From positions 1-5,638 of the forward strand of contig CAYUYM010000210.1 of the NCBI GenBank assembly GCA_964449305.1: a stretch of 5,638 nucleotides of DNA. Direction: 5' to 3'. The translations under genes were made by a program, and so were the position numbers. The stretch comes from CAYUYM01 sp964449305 (GTDB lineage Bacteria; Bacteroidota; Ignavibacteria; SZUA-365; CAYQST01). Below the pieces are notes generated by a model. That model was given only the letters and a program-made list of their open reading frames with translations, did not search any database and was not told where the DNA came from. How positions within the stretch are numbered: position 1 is the first letter of the stretch; every line of letters begins with the position of its first letter. Positions 1-5,638 of this stretch are shown here, one piece after another.

Positions 1-19
1 CTGTCAACTGTCAACTGTG
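1..19. repeat. 7-base tandem repeat at window edge
   Basis: The unit CTGTCAA occurs twice in a row (1-7 and 8-14), followed by a partial third copy CTGT (15-18). The array is cut by the window start, so its full length is unknown. It lies just downstream of the cupin gene stop, in non-coding DNA. A weak 5-bp inverted repeat (TGTCA at 9-13, TGACA at 20-24) overlaps it, but this is too short to call a terminator. The array may be a small intergenic short-tandem-repeat locus. Confidence 0.6.
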
Positions 20-28
20 TGACAACGC

Positions 29-313
29 CTAGACCTCGTACTTCGTTGCGTCGATGCAGACAGCGCTGAACTCGCCGAGGATCTCTGCGGAATGGGGTGT
101 GTTGGCGGGAACAAGGATGCGGTCACCGGGATGGAGCAGGTGCTCGGTGCCGTTGACGATGAGGATCATGGAGCCGTTGAGAAGCACGTGGAGCTTGGAA
201 TACCCGTGCTGGTGCGTGCAGATGCACATGCCGGCGGGATAGCTGTACACGTAGATGTTGTATCCCTGACTGCGCAGTTCCTGTTTGACTGACGAGATCT
301 CTTCCGCATCCAT
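29..313 (-). CDS. Small single-domain cupin protein
   Basis: This is a 94-residue protein covering little more than one cupin barrel. Cupin motif 1 is seen around residues 28-47, with the HxH pair at H34 and H36. Motif 2 is at residues 63-74 (GDRILVPANTPH), with H74 as the third histidine. The glutamate normally found in motif 1 is replaced: K40 sits near its place. Three of the four usual metal ligands are therefore kept, and metal binding is possible but not certain. The ATG at 313-311 overlaps the panB stop (TGATG), which suggests translational coupling. A TTG directly before it (316-314) is a less likely start. A weak purine-rich stretch (AGAGAG) lies 6 bases upstream of the ATG. Small cupins of this kind can be sugar or small-molecule binding proteins, isomerases or sensors, and the sequence does not decide between them. 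There is no signal peptide, so it is probably cytoplasmic. Confidence 0.85.
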   Translation of the reverse strand: MDAEEISSVKQELRSQGYNIYVYSYPAGMCICTHQHGYSKLHVLLNGSMILIVNGTEHLLHPGDRILVPANTPHSAEILGEFSAVCIDATKYEV

Positions 314-1185
314 CAATAACTCTCTGATTCGTTGGGGAACGAGGCGGATTTCACGTCGGAGATGTAATGCTTGAGGGCGTTGCTGATCTCCTCAGTCAGT
401 GATGCGTATTTGCGCACGAAGCGGGGTTTGAAGTCCTCGTAGAGCCCGAGCATGTCGTGTGTCACGAGGATCTGCCCGCTGCAATGCGGTCCGGCGCCGA
501 TACCGATGGTGGGGATGGTGACAGCGTCGGTGATGTTGCGTGCCAGCTCGGCGGGGATCTTCTCGAGCACGATGGCGAATGCGCCAGCCTCCTGCAGCAC
601 CACGGCATCCTCGATCAGCTCCTGCGCCTCCTTGGGTGTGGTGCCGCGGGGCTTGTAGCCGCCATAGCGGAGGATGGACTGCGGCATCAATCCGATGTGC
701 CCCATGCAGGGGATGCCTTCGCCGGAGATCTTCTCCACCACGGTGGCCACCCGCCGCCCGCCTTCGATCTTCACCCCGTGCGCGTGCGTCTCCTTCATGA
801 TGCGCCCGGCGTTGCGGAACGCCTCCTCCGTGTTCACCTGGTAGGACATGAAGGGCATGTCTGTGAGCACGAGCGCCCGCTGCGTCACGCGGCTCACCGC
901 CTTGGTGTGGTAGATCATCTCCTCGAGCGTCACCGGGAGCGTGGTGGCATTGCCCTGAAACACATTGCTGACGGAGTCGCCCACGAGGATGATGTCGATG
1001 CCCGCCTCGTCGAGCAGGCGGGCGAAGATGAAATCGTATCCGGTGAGGCAGGCGATGAGTTCACCACTGTCCCGCATCTCCTGGATGGACCTTGTGGTGA
1101 TTCGTCGGCGGGGGATGTTGGGTTCGGTGCTGATGACTGCCTCGGTTCTGATGGCGGCAAGGTAAGATTTGTTTTTGAAAGTCAA
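313..1185 (-). CDS. panB: 3-methyl-2-oxobutanoate hydroxymethyltransferase (ketopantoate hydroxymethyltransferase)
   Basis: PanB transfers a hydroxymethyl group from 5,10-methylenetetrahydrofolate to 2-oxoisovalerate, giving ketopantoate, the first committed step towards pantothenate and CoA. It is a cytoplasmic, metal-dependent TIM barrel. Numbering from the TTG at 1185, the family motifs are LTGYD (47-51), VGDS with Mg ligand D70, LTDMPF with D109, KIEGG with K139 and E141, GHIGLMPQS (162-170), the catalytic-type E208 in VLEKIP, and IGIGAG (227-232). The core is full length compared with the 264-residue E. coli enzyme. The start is uncertain. The only start codons in frame are the TTG at 1185-1183, which lies at the foot of the pgeF terminator hairpin and has no ribosome site, and the ATG at 1077-1075. 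The ATG would remove the conserved first strand (ITTRSIQE). The gene is followed by a cupin gene overlapping by one base. Identity is secure; the N-terminus is not. Confidence 0.95.
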   Translation of the reverse strand: MTFKNKSYLAAIRTEAVISTEPNIPRRRITTRSIQEMRDSGELIACLTGYDFIFARLLDEAGIDIILVGDSVSNVFQGNATTLPVTLEEMIYHTKAVSRVTQRALVLTDMPFMSYQVNTEEAFRNAGRIMKETHAHGVKIEGGRRVATVVEKISGEGIPCMGHIGLMPQSILRYGGYKPRGTTPKEAQELIEDAVVLQEAGAFAIVLEKIPAELARNITDAVTIPTIGIGAGPHCSGQILVTHDMLGLYEDFKPRFVRKYASLTEEISNALKHYISDVKSASFPNESESY

Positions 1186-1186
1186 A
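1157..1186 (-). promoter_or_regulatory. Possible weak Bacteroidota-type promoter for panB
   Basis: Read on the minus strand, TTTG (1186-1183) is followed after 18 bases by TACCTTGC (1164-1157). The latter keeps the TA and the first two T of a TAnnTTTG element but misses the last two positions. It lies just after the pgeF hairpin, where a new promoter would be expected. If it is used, transcription would start near 1150, downstream of the TTG at 1185, and that start codon would not be available. The match is weak. Confidence 0.25.
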
Positions 1187-1217
1187 AGGGCTGGAACCTG
1201 TCGATTCCAGCCCTTTT
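1184..1217 (-). terminator. Rho-independent terminator after pgeF
   Basis: A perfect 13-bp inverted repeat (AAAAGGGCTGGAA at 1184-1196, TTCCAGCCCTTTT at 1205-1217) encloses an 8-base loop. On the minus strand it starts 4 bases after the pgeF stop and ends in a T4 tract, so it should end the upstream four-gene transcript. On the plus strand it ends in T5 and could work in that direction too, but no plus-strand gene ends here. Its downstream foot overlaps the only upstream in-frame start codon of panB. Confidence 0.8.
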
Positions 1218-1221
1218 TGTC

Positions 1222-1986
1222 CTATTCCAGCGTTTCGCGCAGGGCGATGATGGCCATCATTCGTCCTGCAGACTCGCCGTCGCGTCGATGCGAGTGCAGG
1301 AGGGCCGGGTGGCAGATGGTGCACAATCCATCGACCTCGATGTTCGCGACGGGCACGCCGATGTCCTTCAGCTCGCGACGCAGTGCGGCCCGGAGATCGA
1401 GCCGCGTCTTCCGCCCCTCGCGGCGGATGAGGTGGGCCTCGTCGAAGCGCTCCGCCACCTCGTCCCCCACGTCATAGCAGCAGGGCCCTGCGGAGGGGCC
1501 GAGCCAGGCGAGGATGTCCTCCGGCTCGACGCGGTGCTGCCGACACATGTGCGTGATGGTGGCGGTGGTGATGTGTTCCGCTCCACCGCGCCAGCCGGCA
1601 TGGACGGCGGCGATGACGTCCTCCGACGGTGCGTAGAGCAGGACCGGCACGCAGTCCGCCACGCGTACGCCGAGTGCCAGCCGCGGTTCGTGGGTCACGA
1701 GGGCGTCGGTTCCGGCCACCATGCCCGCGGCGGTGACCTCATGCACCGAGGCGCCGTGCACCTGCTGCATCACGGCGAGCTGCGTGGGCTTCATGCCGAA
1801 GCGCGCCATGAAACGCGTGACGTGATCCGTGGCATGGGGATCACGGCCGATGGCGCGGACATCCGGATTGAAGGAGAACTCCGCATCGGGGGCGTCAGCG
1901 CCCTGCACGGTGCTCATGCCGTGGACGAGCCGCGGGAACTGCGCCAGCATGGATGATCGGATGACGGGGATGGTGTCCAGTTGCAT
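1222..1986 (-). CDS. pgeF: PgeF/YfiH family laccase-domain protein (peptidoglycan editing factor / purine nucleoside phosphorylase)
   Basis: This 254-residue protein belongs to the multicopper polyphenol oxidase (DUF152, YfiH/YlmD/FAMIN) family. Visible family motifs are QQVHG with H77, VADCVPVLL with C112, AAVHAGWRGG with H129, GPSAGPCCYDVGDEV (163-177) and the C-terminal HSHRRDGESAGRM (231-243). H77, C112 and H129 form the predicted zinc site. Family members have been reported to phosphorolyse or deaminate adenosine, inosine and methylthioadenosine, and E. coli YfiH has been linked to removing wrongly built L-Ser peptidoglycan precursors. Which activity this one has cannot be read from the sequence. 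The length is typical and no signal peptide is seen. The ATG at 1986 has no Shine-Dalgarno sequence. The gene lies 27 bases after the PLP-enzyme gene, probably in the same transcript, and is followed directly by a strong hairpin terminator. Confidence 0.93.
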   Translation of the reverse strand: MQLDTIPVIRSSMLAQFPRLVHGMSTVQGADAPDAEFSFNPDVRAIGRDPHATDHVTRFMARFGMKPTQLAVMQQVHGASVHEVTAAGMVAGTDALVTHEPRLALGVRVADCVPVLLYAPSEDVIAAVHAGWRGGAEHITTATITHMCRQHRVEPEDILAWLGPSAGPCCYDVGDEVAERFDEAHLIRREGRKTRLDLRAALRRELKDIGVPVANIEVDGLCTICHPALLHSHRRDGESAGRMMAIIALRETLE

Positions 1987-2013
1987 GGGGGGTGAAGGCG
2001 CTGGTGGATGGTG

Positions 2014-3315
2014 TCAGAGGCGTGCGAGTGCGGTCTCGAGGTCCATGATGATGTCGTCCGGGTTCTCGAGTCCGATGGAGAGGCGGATGCCGCCGGGTTC
2101 CATGCCGTGCGCCACCTGCTCGTCGGCGGGGATGGCGGAGTGAGTCATGGAAGCAGGGTGTTCGATGAGCGTCTTGTTCTGTCCAAGCGACACGGCGAGG
2201 GTCATCACGTAGGAGTTCGCGGCGATGTCGTTGATGAGGGATTCACCGAGGTCGCGTCGCTGCTGCGGTGTGTCGCCCTTCACCACGAAGTACATGAGCG
2301 TGCCCGGGGCGAAGTTGCCCTCGTAGTCGCGCATCTGACGCTTGGCGAGTTCGAGTTGCGGGAAGCTCGGAAGGCCTGGGTAGGCCACACGCTCCACCTT
2401 CGGATGCTGCTCGAGCCAGAGGGCCACCTTCATGGCCGATTCCATCTCGCGACGTACGCGGACGGCCAGTGTCGGCAGGCCGTAGACGATCACCGGCCAC
2501 GCGCTCTTCGCTGCAAGCACGCCACCGAAATCCTTGCGATACATCAGCACGAGATCGCGCCACTTCTCCGCGGTGATGATGACGCCACCCATGTCGGTCC
2601 CGAAACCACCGATGCCCTTGGTGAGCGAGTGCACCACCACGTCCACACCGAGTTCCAGCGGGCGCTGGCAGTAAGGCGTGGCAAAGGTGTTGTCGATGAT
2701 GACCTTGATCTTCTTGTCGTCGCTGCGATCGGCATTGACCTGCGCCACAATCTCCACGATTGCGCCGATGTCGATGAGCTCGAGTGTCGGATTGATCGGT
2801 GTCTCGAAATAGATGACACGCGTTTCCGGCGAGATGGCGTCGTACAGAACCTCGTGCTTCGTGAGGTCGAGCATCTTCACGTTGATGTGGTATCGCGGGT
2901 ACCAGTTCTTGAGCAGCGAGTAGGTGCAGCCGTACATCACGTGGTGGGCGATGATCTCGTCGCCCGTTTCGGTGAATGACCCGAAGGCGGCGGAGATGGC
3001 CGCCATGCCGGTGGTGAAGGTGATGGCCACGTCGCCGCTCTCGGCGAAGGCGAGGTTCTCCTCCAGGATGTCCTTGTTGGGTTCACCGAGGCGGTCGTAG
3101 ATCCAGATGGGGGTTTCATCCGGATGCTGCTCCTTGAGGTTGGCGAACTCGATGAAGCCGCGCGCTCCGCGCTCCGCCGAGTCCAGGCGGTAGGTGATGG
3201 ACGACGACATCGGGGGCACGATGTGGTGGGCGTAGTCCCACTTCGTGGTGTGGCCCTTGCCATACATCACGCGTGTTTCCTTGGAATAGGATTCGTTTTT
3301 CAGTTCGTCGGACAT
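2014..3315 (-). CDS. Cys/Met metabolism PLP-dependent enzyme (methionine gamma-lyase / cystathionine lyase-like)
   Basis: This is a 433-residue, fold-type I PLP enzyme of the cystathionine gamma-synthase/methionine gamma-lyase family, probably cytoplasmic. Seen in order: a YDRLGEPN segment (73-80) at the place of the usual Y-S/T-R-x-x-N-P-T motif; TTGMAAI (101-107) for phosphate binding; MYGCTYSLL (127-135), whose YGC resembles the cysteine-containing loop of methionine gamma-lyases; D208 in IIDNTFATP for the pyridine nitrogen; K233 in HSLTKGIGGFGTD as the Schiff-base lysine; and R411 in GGIRLSIGLE for the substrate carboxylate. The family carries out alpha,gamma- or alpha,beta-eliminations or replacements on homocysteine, methionine, cystathionine or O-acyl homoserine. 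An extra stretch of about 25 residues (48-72) precedes the YDR segment. The ATG at 3315 is supported by a GGAG 7 bases upstream. It lies 33 bases after the TIGR01777 gene and 27 before pgeF, probably co-transcribed. The family is certain; the substrate is not. Confidence 0.9.
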   Translation of the reverse strand: MSDELKNESYSKETRVMYGKGHTTKWDYAHHIVPPMSSSITYRLDSAERGARGFIEFANLKEQHPDETPIWIYDRLGEPNKDILEENLAFAESGDVAITFTTGMAAISAAFGSFTETGDEIIAHHVMYGCTYSLLKNWYPRYHINVKMLDLTKHEVLYDAISPETRVIYFETPINPTLELIDIGAIVEIVAQVNADRSDDKKIKVIIDNTFATPYCQRPLELGVDVVVHSLTKGIGGFGTDMGGVIITAEKWRDLVLMYRKDFGGVLAAKSAWPVIVYGLPTLAVRVRREMESAMKVALWLEQHPKVERVAYPGLPSFPQLELAKRQMRDYEGNFAPGTLMYFVVKGDTPQQRRDLGESLINDIAANSYVMTLAVSLGQNKTLIEHPASMTHSAIPADEQVAHGMEPGGIRLSIGLENPDDIIMDLETALARL

Positions 3316-3322
3316 GGAGGTT

Positions 3323-3326
3323 CTCC
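3323..3326 (-). promoter_or_regulatory. Shine-Dalgarno site of the PLP-enzyme gene
   Basis: GGAG on the minus strand lies 7 bases before the ATG at 3315. It is the clearest ribosome site in the window and fixes this start. Several other genes here have none. Confidence 0.6.
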
Positions 3327-3348
3327 GGATTGGGTGTGGGCTCAGGTG

Positions 3349-4275
3349 TCAGTGGGGAAGAAGTGCCGGGAGGGTGTCGGCAAAGGCCGTGTGGCGGAAG
3401 CGGAAGCCGGCGTCGAGGAGGGTGCGCGGTGCGAGGCGCTGTCCCTCGAGCAGGGATGTGCCGAATTCTCCGAGGGCGAGAGTGAGTGCGAAACCGGGCA
3501 CGGGCAGCCACGATGGGCGCCCGAGTGCGCGGCCGATGGCGTGGGCCACATCCCTGTTGGTGATCTGTTCGGGTGCCACGGCATTGAGCGGCCCCGAGAC
3601 CGACGGTGTATCGAGGGCAAGGAGCATGATGCCGACGAGGTCGTCGATGTGGATCCACGGCAGATACTGCCGACCGTTGCCGAGCGGGCCGCCGATGAAG
3701 AAACGGAAGGGCTGGACAAGGCGCGGCAGCGCGCCGCCATCGGTGGCAAGGACGATGCCGATGCGCGGGAGGACGACGCGGACGCCGACTTCGGCGGCCT
3801 GCTGCGCCTGCTTCTCCCACGCGCTGCAGACGAGGGCAAGCCACCCATGGCCCTGCGGTGCATCCTCCGCCGGCTCGGTGTCGCCGGTGTCGCCGTAGTA
3901 GCCCACGGCGGAGGCGGAGACGAGCACGGCGGGCGGAGTGGCGGCGCGGCGGATGGCGTCGACAAGCTCGCGCGTCCCTCGGACGCGGCTGTCGTAGATG
4001 CGCTGTTTGTAATCGCGCGTCCACCGGGCTCCGGCGATGGGTTCACCGGCGAGGTTGATGACGGCATCGCTGCCATCGATGGCGTGCTGCCATTCGCCGG
4101 CGACACCCGGGGCCCAGAGCAGGACGCGCTCCGCTGCCGGGAACAAGGTGCGGGCCTTGTCGATGTTGCGTGCGAGGAGGGTGATGCTGTCACCGTGGGT
4201 GAGGAGGGAGCGGACGAGGGCGGTGCCGACGAGGCCGGTGGCACCGGTGACGACGATGCGGCGGGGGGCGTTCAT
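3349..4275 (-). CDS. TIGR01777 family NAD(P)-binding epimerase-like protein
   Basis: This 308-residue protein has the extended short-chain dehydrogenase/epimerase fold of the TIGR01777 (YfcH/SulA-like) family. The N-terminal Rossmann motif is VTGATGLVG (9-17). Other family landmarks are INLAGEPIAGARW (73-85), the SRVRGTRELVDAI helix (96-108), VSASAVGYYGDTG (119-131), the CSAWEKQA segment (150-157), and PWIHIDDLVGIM (206-217). The C-terminal part (about 253-300, beginning LGRPSWLPVPGFAL) matches the DUF1731 tail usual in this family. The substrate of the family is not well established, so no reaction is assigned. The ATG at 4275-4273 overlaps the thioesterase stop (ATGA), and GGAAGG lies 6 bases upstream, so the start is well supported although the reading frame stays open further upstream. 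It is probably cytoplasmic and translationally coupled to the thioesterase. Confidence 0.92.
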   Translation of the reverse strand: MNAPRRIVVTGATGLVGTALVRSLLTHGDSITLLARNIDKARTLFPAAERVLLWAPGVAGEWQHAIDGSDAVINLAGEPIAGARWTRDYKQRIYDSRVRGTRELVDAIRRAATPPAVLVSASAVGYYGDTGDTEPAEDAPQGHGWLALVCSAWEKQAQQAAEVGVRVVLPRIGIVLATDGGALPRLVQPFRFFIGGPLGNGRQYLPWIHIDDLVGIMLLALDTPSVSGPLNAVAPEQITNRDVAHAIGRALGRPSWLPVPGFALTLALGEFGTSLLEGQRLAPRTLLDAGFRFRHTAFADTLPALLPH

Positions 4276-4709
4276 GCGGAGCCTTCCGTGGTGAGGCGCG
4301 CCACGTCCCGCTTCCAGGCCTCGACAAGGATGCGTGGCATGCGTATGGGGCGGCCGCCGTCGATGGTCGCGAAGCAGCCGCGCTGTGTGGCGGTGGCGGC
4401 GATGCGCCCGCCAACGGCGAACTCCGCCTGCACCTCCCACCGCACGGACTCAAGCGTGCCGACCCACATGCTCCCGGTGACGCGGTCACCGAAGCGGATC
4501 GGATGCCTGTAGGCGATGTGCGTTTCCAGCACGACAGGAGCGTGTCCCTGCTGCACCTGCTCCTCCAGCGTGAAGTGCTTCTCAAGGAAAAGGGTGCGGA
4601 GATCCTCGAGCCAGCGCACGTGGACGATGTTGCTCACGATGCCGGCGAGGTCGAAATCGTAGAACTGCGGGTGGATGGTGTGGTGTATGAGAAGAGGGCG
4701 AAGAGCCAT
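4272..4709 (-). CDS. Acyl-CoA thioesterase, hotdog fold (4HBT/YbgC-like)
   Basis: This 145-residue protein has the length and pattern of the 4-hydroxybenzoyl-CoA thioesterase family, which hydrolyses acyl-CoA esters in the cytoplasm. The key segment is FYDFDLAGIVSNIVHVRWLEDLR (16-38). It parallels the FGDCDPAGIV motif of the Pseudomonas enzyme, so D20 is the likely catalytic aspartate. Later segments are AYRHPIRFGDRV (66-77) and GCFATID (111-117), both typical of the fold. The acyl substrate is not known. An upstream TTG in the same frame (4766) is rejected as the start because a perfect TAnnTTTG promoter element (4771-4764) covers it, and transcription should begin near 4757. No Shine-Dalgarno sequence precedes the ATG at 4709. 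It is the first gene of the leftward four-gene unit, and its stop overlaps the next start (ATGA). Confidence 0.9.
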   Translation of the reverse strand: MALRPLLIHHTIHPQFYDFDLAGIVSNIVHVRWLEDLRTLFLEKHFTLEEQVQQGHAPVVLETHIAYRHPIRFGDRVTGSMWVGTLESVRWEVQAEFAVGGRIAATATQRGCFATIDGGRPIRMPRILVEAWKRDVARLTTEGSA

Positions 4710-4763
4710 GATCAGGGGTGTCCCAGGACGAGGCGATATGTGGATGCATGCCGTATCATCGCA

Positions 4764-4771
4764 CAAATGTA
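4764..4771 (-). promoter_or_regulatory. Bacteroidota-type -7 element of the leftward unit
   Basis: The minus-strand sequence TACATTTG is a perfect match to the TAnnTTTG element recognised by the Bacteroidota primary sigma factor. It lies 54 bases before the thioesterase ATG and would place the transcript start near 4757, giving a leader of about 47 bases. No good -33 TTTG is found 19-21 bases upstream. The nearest partial match, TTTC (4788-4785), is spaced by only 13 bases. Confidence 0.45.
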
Positions 4772-4854
4772 CGAAATGCGGGATGAAAGGGGAAGGGAGG
4801 AACGGTGTGCTTCATCGGCGGCATGGAGGGCGGTTTCCACCCTGCGTCCGTGGT

Positions 4855-4886
4855 TTTGGGAGTTCCGCCGCCGTGCCGTACTTTTC
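4855..4886 (+). promoter_or_regulatory. Bacteroidota-type promoter of fbaB
   Basis: TTTG (4855-4858) is followed after 20 bases by TACTTTTC (4879-4886), which matches TAnnTTTG at all but the last base. Spacing and composition fit the Bacteroidota -33/-7 pattern. The transcript would start near 4893, giving a leader of about 30 bases. The rest of the divergent spacer (4710-4922) holds no gene that I can support. Confidence 0.5.
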
Positions 4887-4922
4887 GGATACTTCACATC
4901 CGTCAAACACACTGGGTGCACC

Positions 4923-5638
4923 ATGATCGAAAAAATTCGTGAACTGCTGGGAAGCGACGCCTCCCATCTTCTCGACTACACCTCAACCGGAATCCCGAAG
5001 GAGATGCTTCATCTGCCGGGCCCGGATTTCGTGGACAGGATCTGGAAGGACAGCGACCGCAATCCGCGCGTGCTGGTGAACATGCAGCGCATCTATGGTC
5101 ACGGCCGCCTTGCGAACACGGGCTACATGTCGATCCTACCCGTGGATCAGGGCATCGAGCACACCGCCGGCGCCAGCTTTGCACCGAATCCCATCTACTT
5201 CGATCCGGAGAACATCGTGAAGCTCGCCATCGAGGGCGGATGCAACGCCGTGGCCAGCACACTGGGCGTGCTCGGCTCCATGGCTCGCCGCCATGCGCAC
5301 AAGATCCCCTTCGTGGTCAAGATCAACCACAATGAGCTGATGACCTATCCGAACAAGTATGATCAGGTGCTCTTCGCCAGTGTGGACCAGGCCTACGACA
5401 TGGGGGCGGCTGCGGTGGGCGCAACCATCTATTTCGGATCCGAGGAATCCACGCGCCAGATCCACGAGATCTCCCAGGCCTTTGCGTATGCCCACGAGCT
5501 CGGCATGACCACCATCCTCTGGTGTTATCTGCGAAACAACGCCTTCAAGGCGGACAAGGACTACCACGTCGCCTCCGACCTCACGGGCCAGGCCAACCAC
5601 CTGGGTGTCACCATCGAGGCCGACATCATCAAACAGAA
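4923..5638 (+). CDS. fbaB: Class I fructose-bisphosphate aldolase, FbaB/DhnA type (3' end cut by window)
   Basis: The first 238 residues are present; the E. coli enzyme has about 350, so roughly the last third is outside the window. The enzyme reversibly splits fructose-1,6-bisphosphate into dihydroxyacetone phosphate and glyceraldehyde-3-phosphate through a lysine Schiff base, in cytoplasmic glycolysis and gluconeogenesis. Strong matches to E. coli FbaB run along the whole length: TGYMSILPVDQGIEHTAGASFA (67-87), NPIYFDPENIV (89-99), VKINHNE (132-138), VGATIYFGSEES (165-176), and TGQANHLGVTIEADIIKQ (221-238). By family comparison with the archaeal enzyme (Thermoproteus tenax W144, Y146, K177), W200 and Y202 are active-site residues and K237 is the Schiff-base lysine. 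The ATG at 4923 gives the family's usual N-terminus. No Shine-Dalgarno sequence precedes it. It is transcribed divergently from the thioesterase unit. Confidence 0.97.
   Translation, partial: MIEKIRELLGSDASHLLDYTSTGIPKEMLHLPGPDFVDRIWKDSDRNPRVLVNMQRIYGHGRLANTGYMSILPVDQGIEHTAGASFAPNPIYFDPENIVKLAIEGGCNAVASTLGVLGSMARRHAHKIPFVVKINHNELMTYPNKYDQVLFASVDQAYDMGAAAVGATIYFGSEESTRQIHEISQAFAYAHELGMTTILWCYLRNNAFKADKDYHVASDLTGQANHLGVTIEADIIKQ

Noticed and set aside
9..24. Inverted repeat TGTCA/TGACA as a terminator for the cupin gene
   Set aside because: The stem is only 5 bp with no T tract on either strand, and it is largely a by-product of the heptamer repeat.
1247..1260. 14-base perfect palindrome ATGATGGCCATCAT as a possible operator
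   Set aside because: It lies inside pgeF and encodes the family-typical MMAI segment near the C-terminus, so coding constraint explains it well enough.
457..1956. 499-codon open frame on the plus strand opposite pgeF and panB
   Set aside because: It is antisense to two well-recognised genes, crosses the hairpin between them, is rich in H, R, D and G with no recognisable domain, and is explained by high G+C at the third codon positions of the real genes.
4276..4440. Longer TIGR01777 protein starting at 4440
   Set aside because: The added 55 residues are arginine- and histidine-rich, lie over the thioesterase coding sequence in another frame, and precede the natural Rossmann start. The ATG at 4275 has a coupling overlap and a ribosome site.
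3124..4512. 462-codon open frame on the plus strand opposite the TIGR01777 gene and its neighbours
   Set aside because: It spans parts of three real minus-strand genes, has low-complexity acidic and glycine-rich composition, and has no family match that I can see.
4710..4766. N-terminal extension of the thioesterase from a TTG at 4766
   Set aside because: The extra 19 residues do not fit the hotdog family, and the TTG lies inside the predicted promoter element, upstream of the expected transcript start.

Overview
This window (about 60% G+C by eye) reads as an ordinary chromosomal stretch of a bacterium. It holds seven protein genes: six on the minus strand and one, cut by the window end, on the plus strand. 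No RNA genes, mobile elements, CRISPR arrays or phage genes were seen, and I do not see a credible undescribed multi-gene system. The promoter elements in the divergent spacer match the Bacteroidota-type consensus (TTTG about 20 bases before TAnnTTTG), and several genes lack a clear Shine-Dalgarno sequence. Together with the E. coli FbaB-like aldolase, this suggests a fairly GC-rich member of the Bacteroidota/Chlorobiota group. That assignment is an inference; no marker gene is present.

Layout, right to left along the minus strand. From the divergent spacer (4710-4922) a unit runs leftwards: a hotdog-fold acyl-CoA thioesterase; a TIGR01777-type NAD(P)-binding epimerase-like protein that overlaps it by 4 bases (ATGA); a Cys/Met-metabolism PLP enzyme 33 bases further on; and a PgeF/YfiH laccase-domain protein 27 bases after that. 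A perfect 13-bp hairpin just past the pgeF stop probably ends this unit. Beyond it come panB (ketopantoate hydroxymethyltransferase, pantothenate/CoA synthesis) and a small cupin protein whose start overlaps the panB stop (TGATG). A 7-base tandem repeat lies at the left edge.

Rightwards from the spacer runs the class I fructose-1,6-bisphosphate aldolase gene fbaB, cut by the window end just after its predicted Schiff-base lysine.

The genes do not form one pathway: they cover CoA precursor synthesis, acyl-CoA hydrolysis, sulfur amino acid metabolism, nucleoside or cell-wall housekeeping, and glycolysis/gluconeogenesis. The points most worth checking are the unexplained start of panB, which runs into the terminator hairpin, the paired Bacteroidota-type promoters, the cupin coupled to panB with an altered metal-ligand set, and the unusual active-site motifs of the PLP enzyme.
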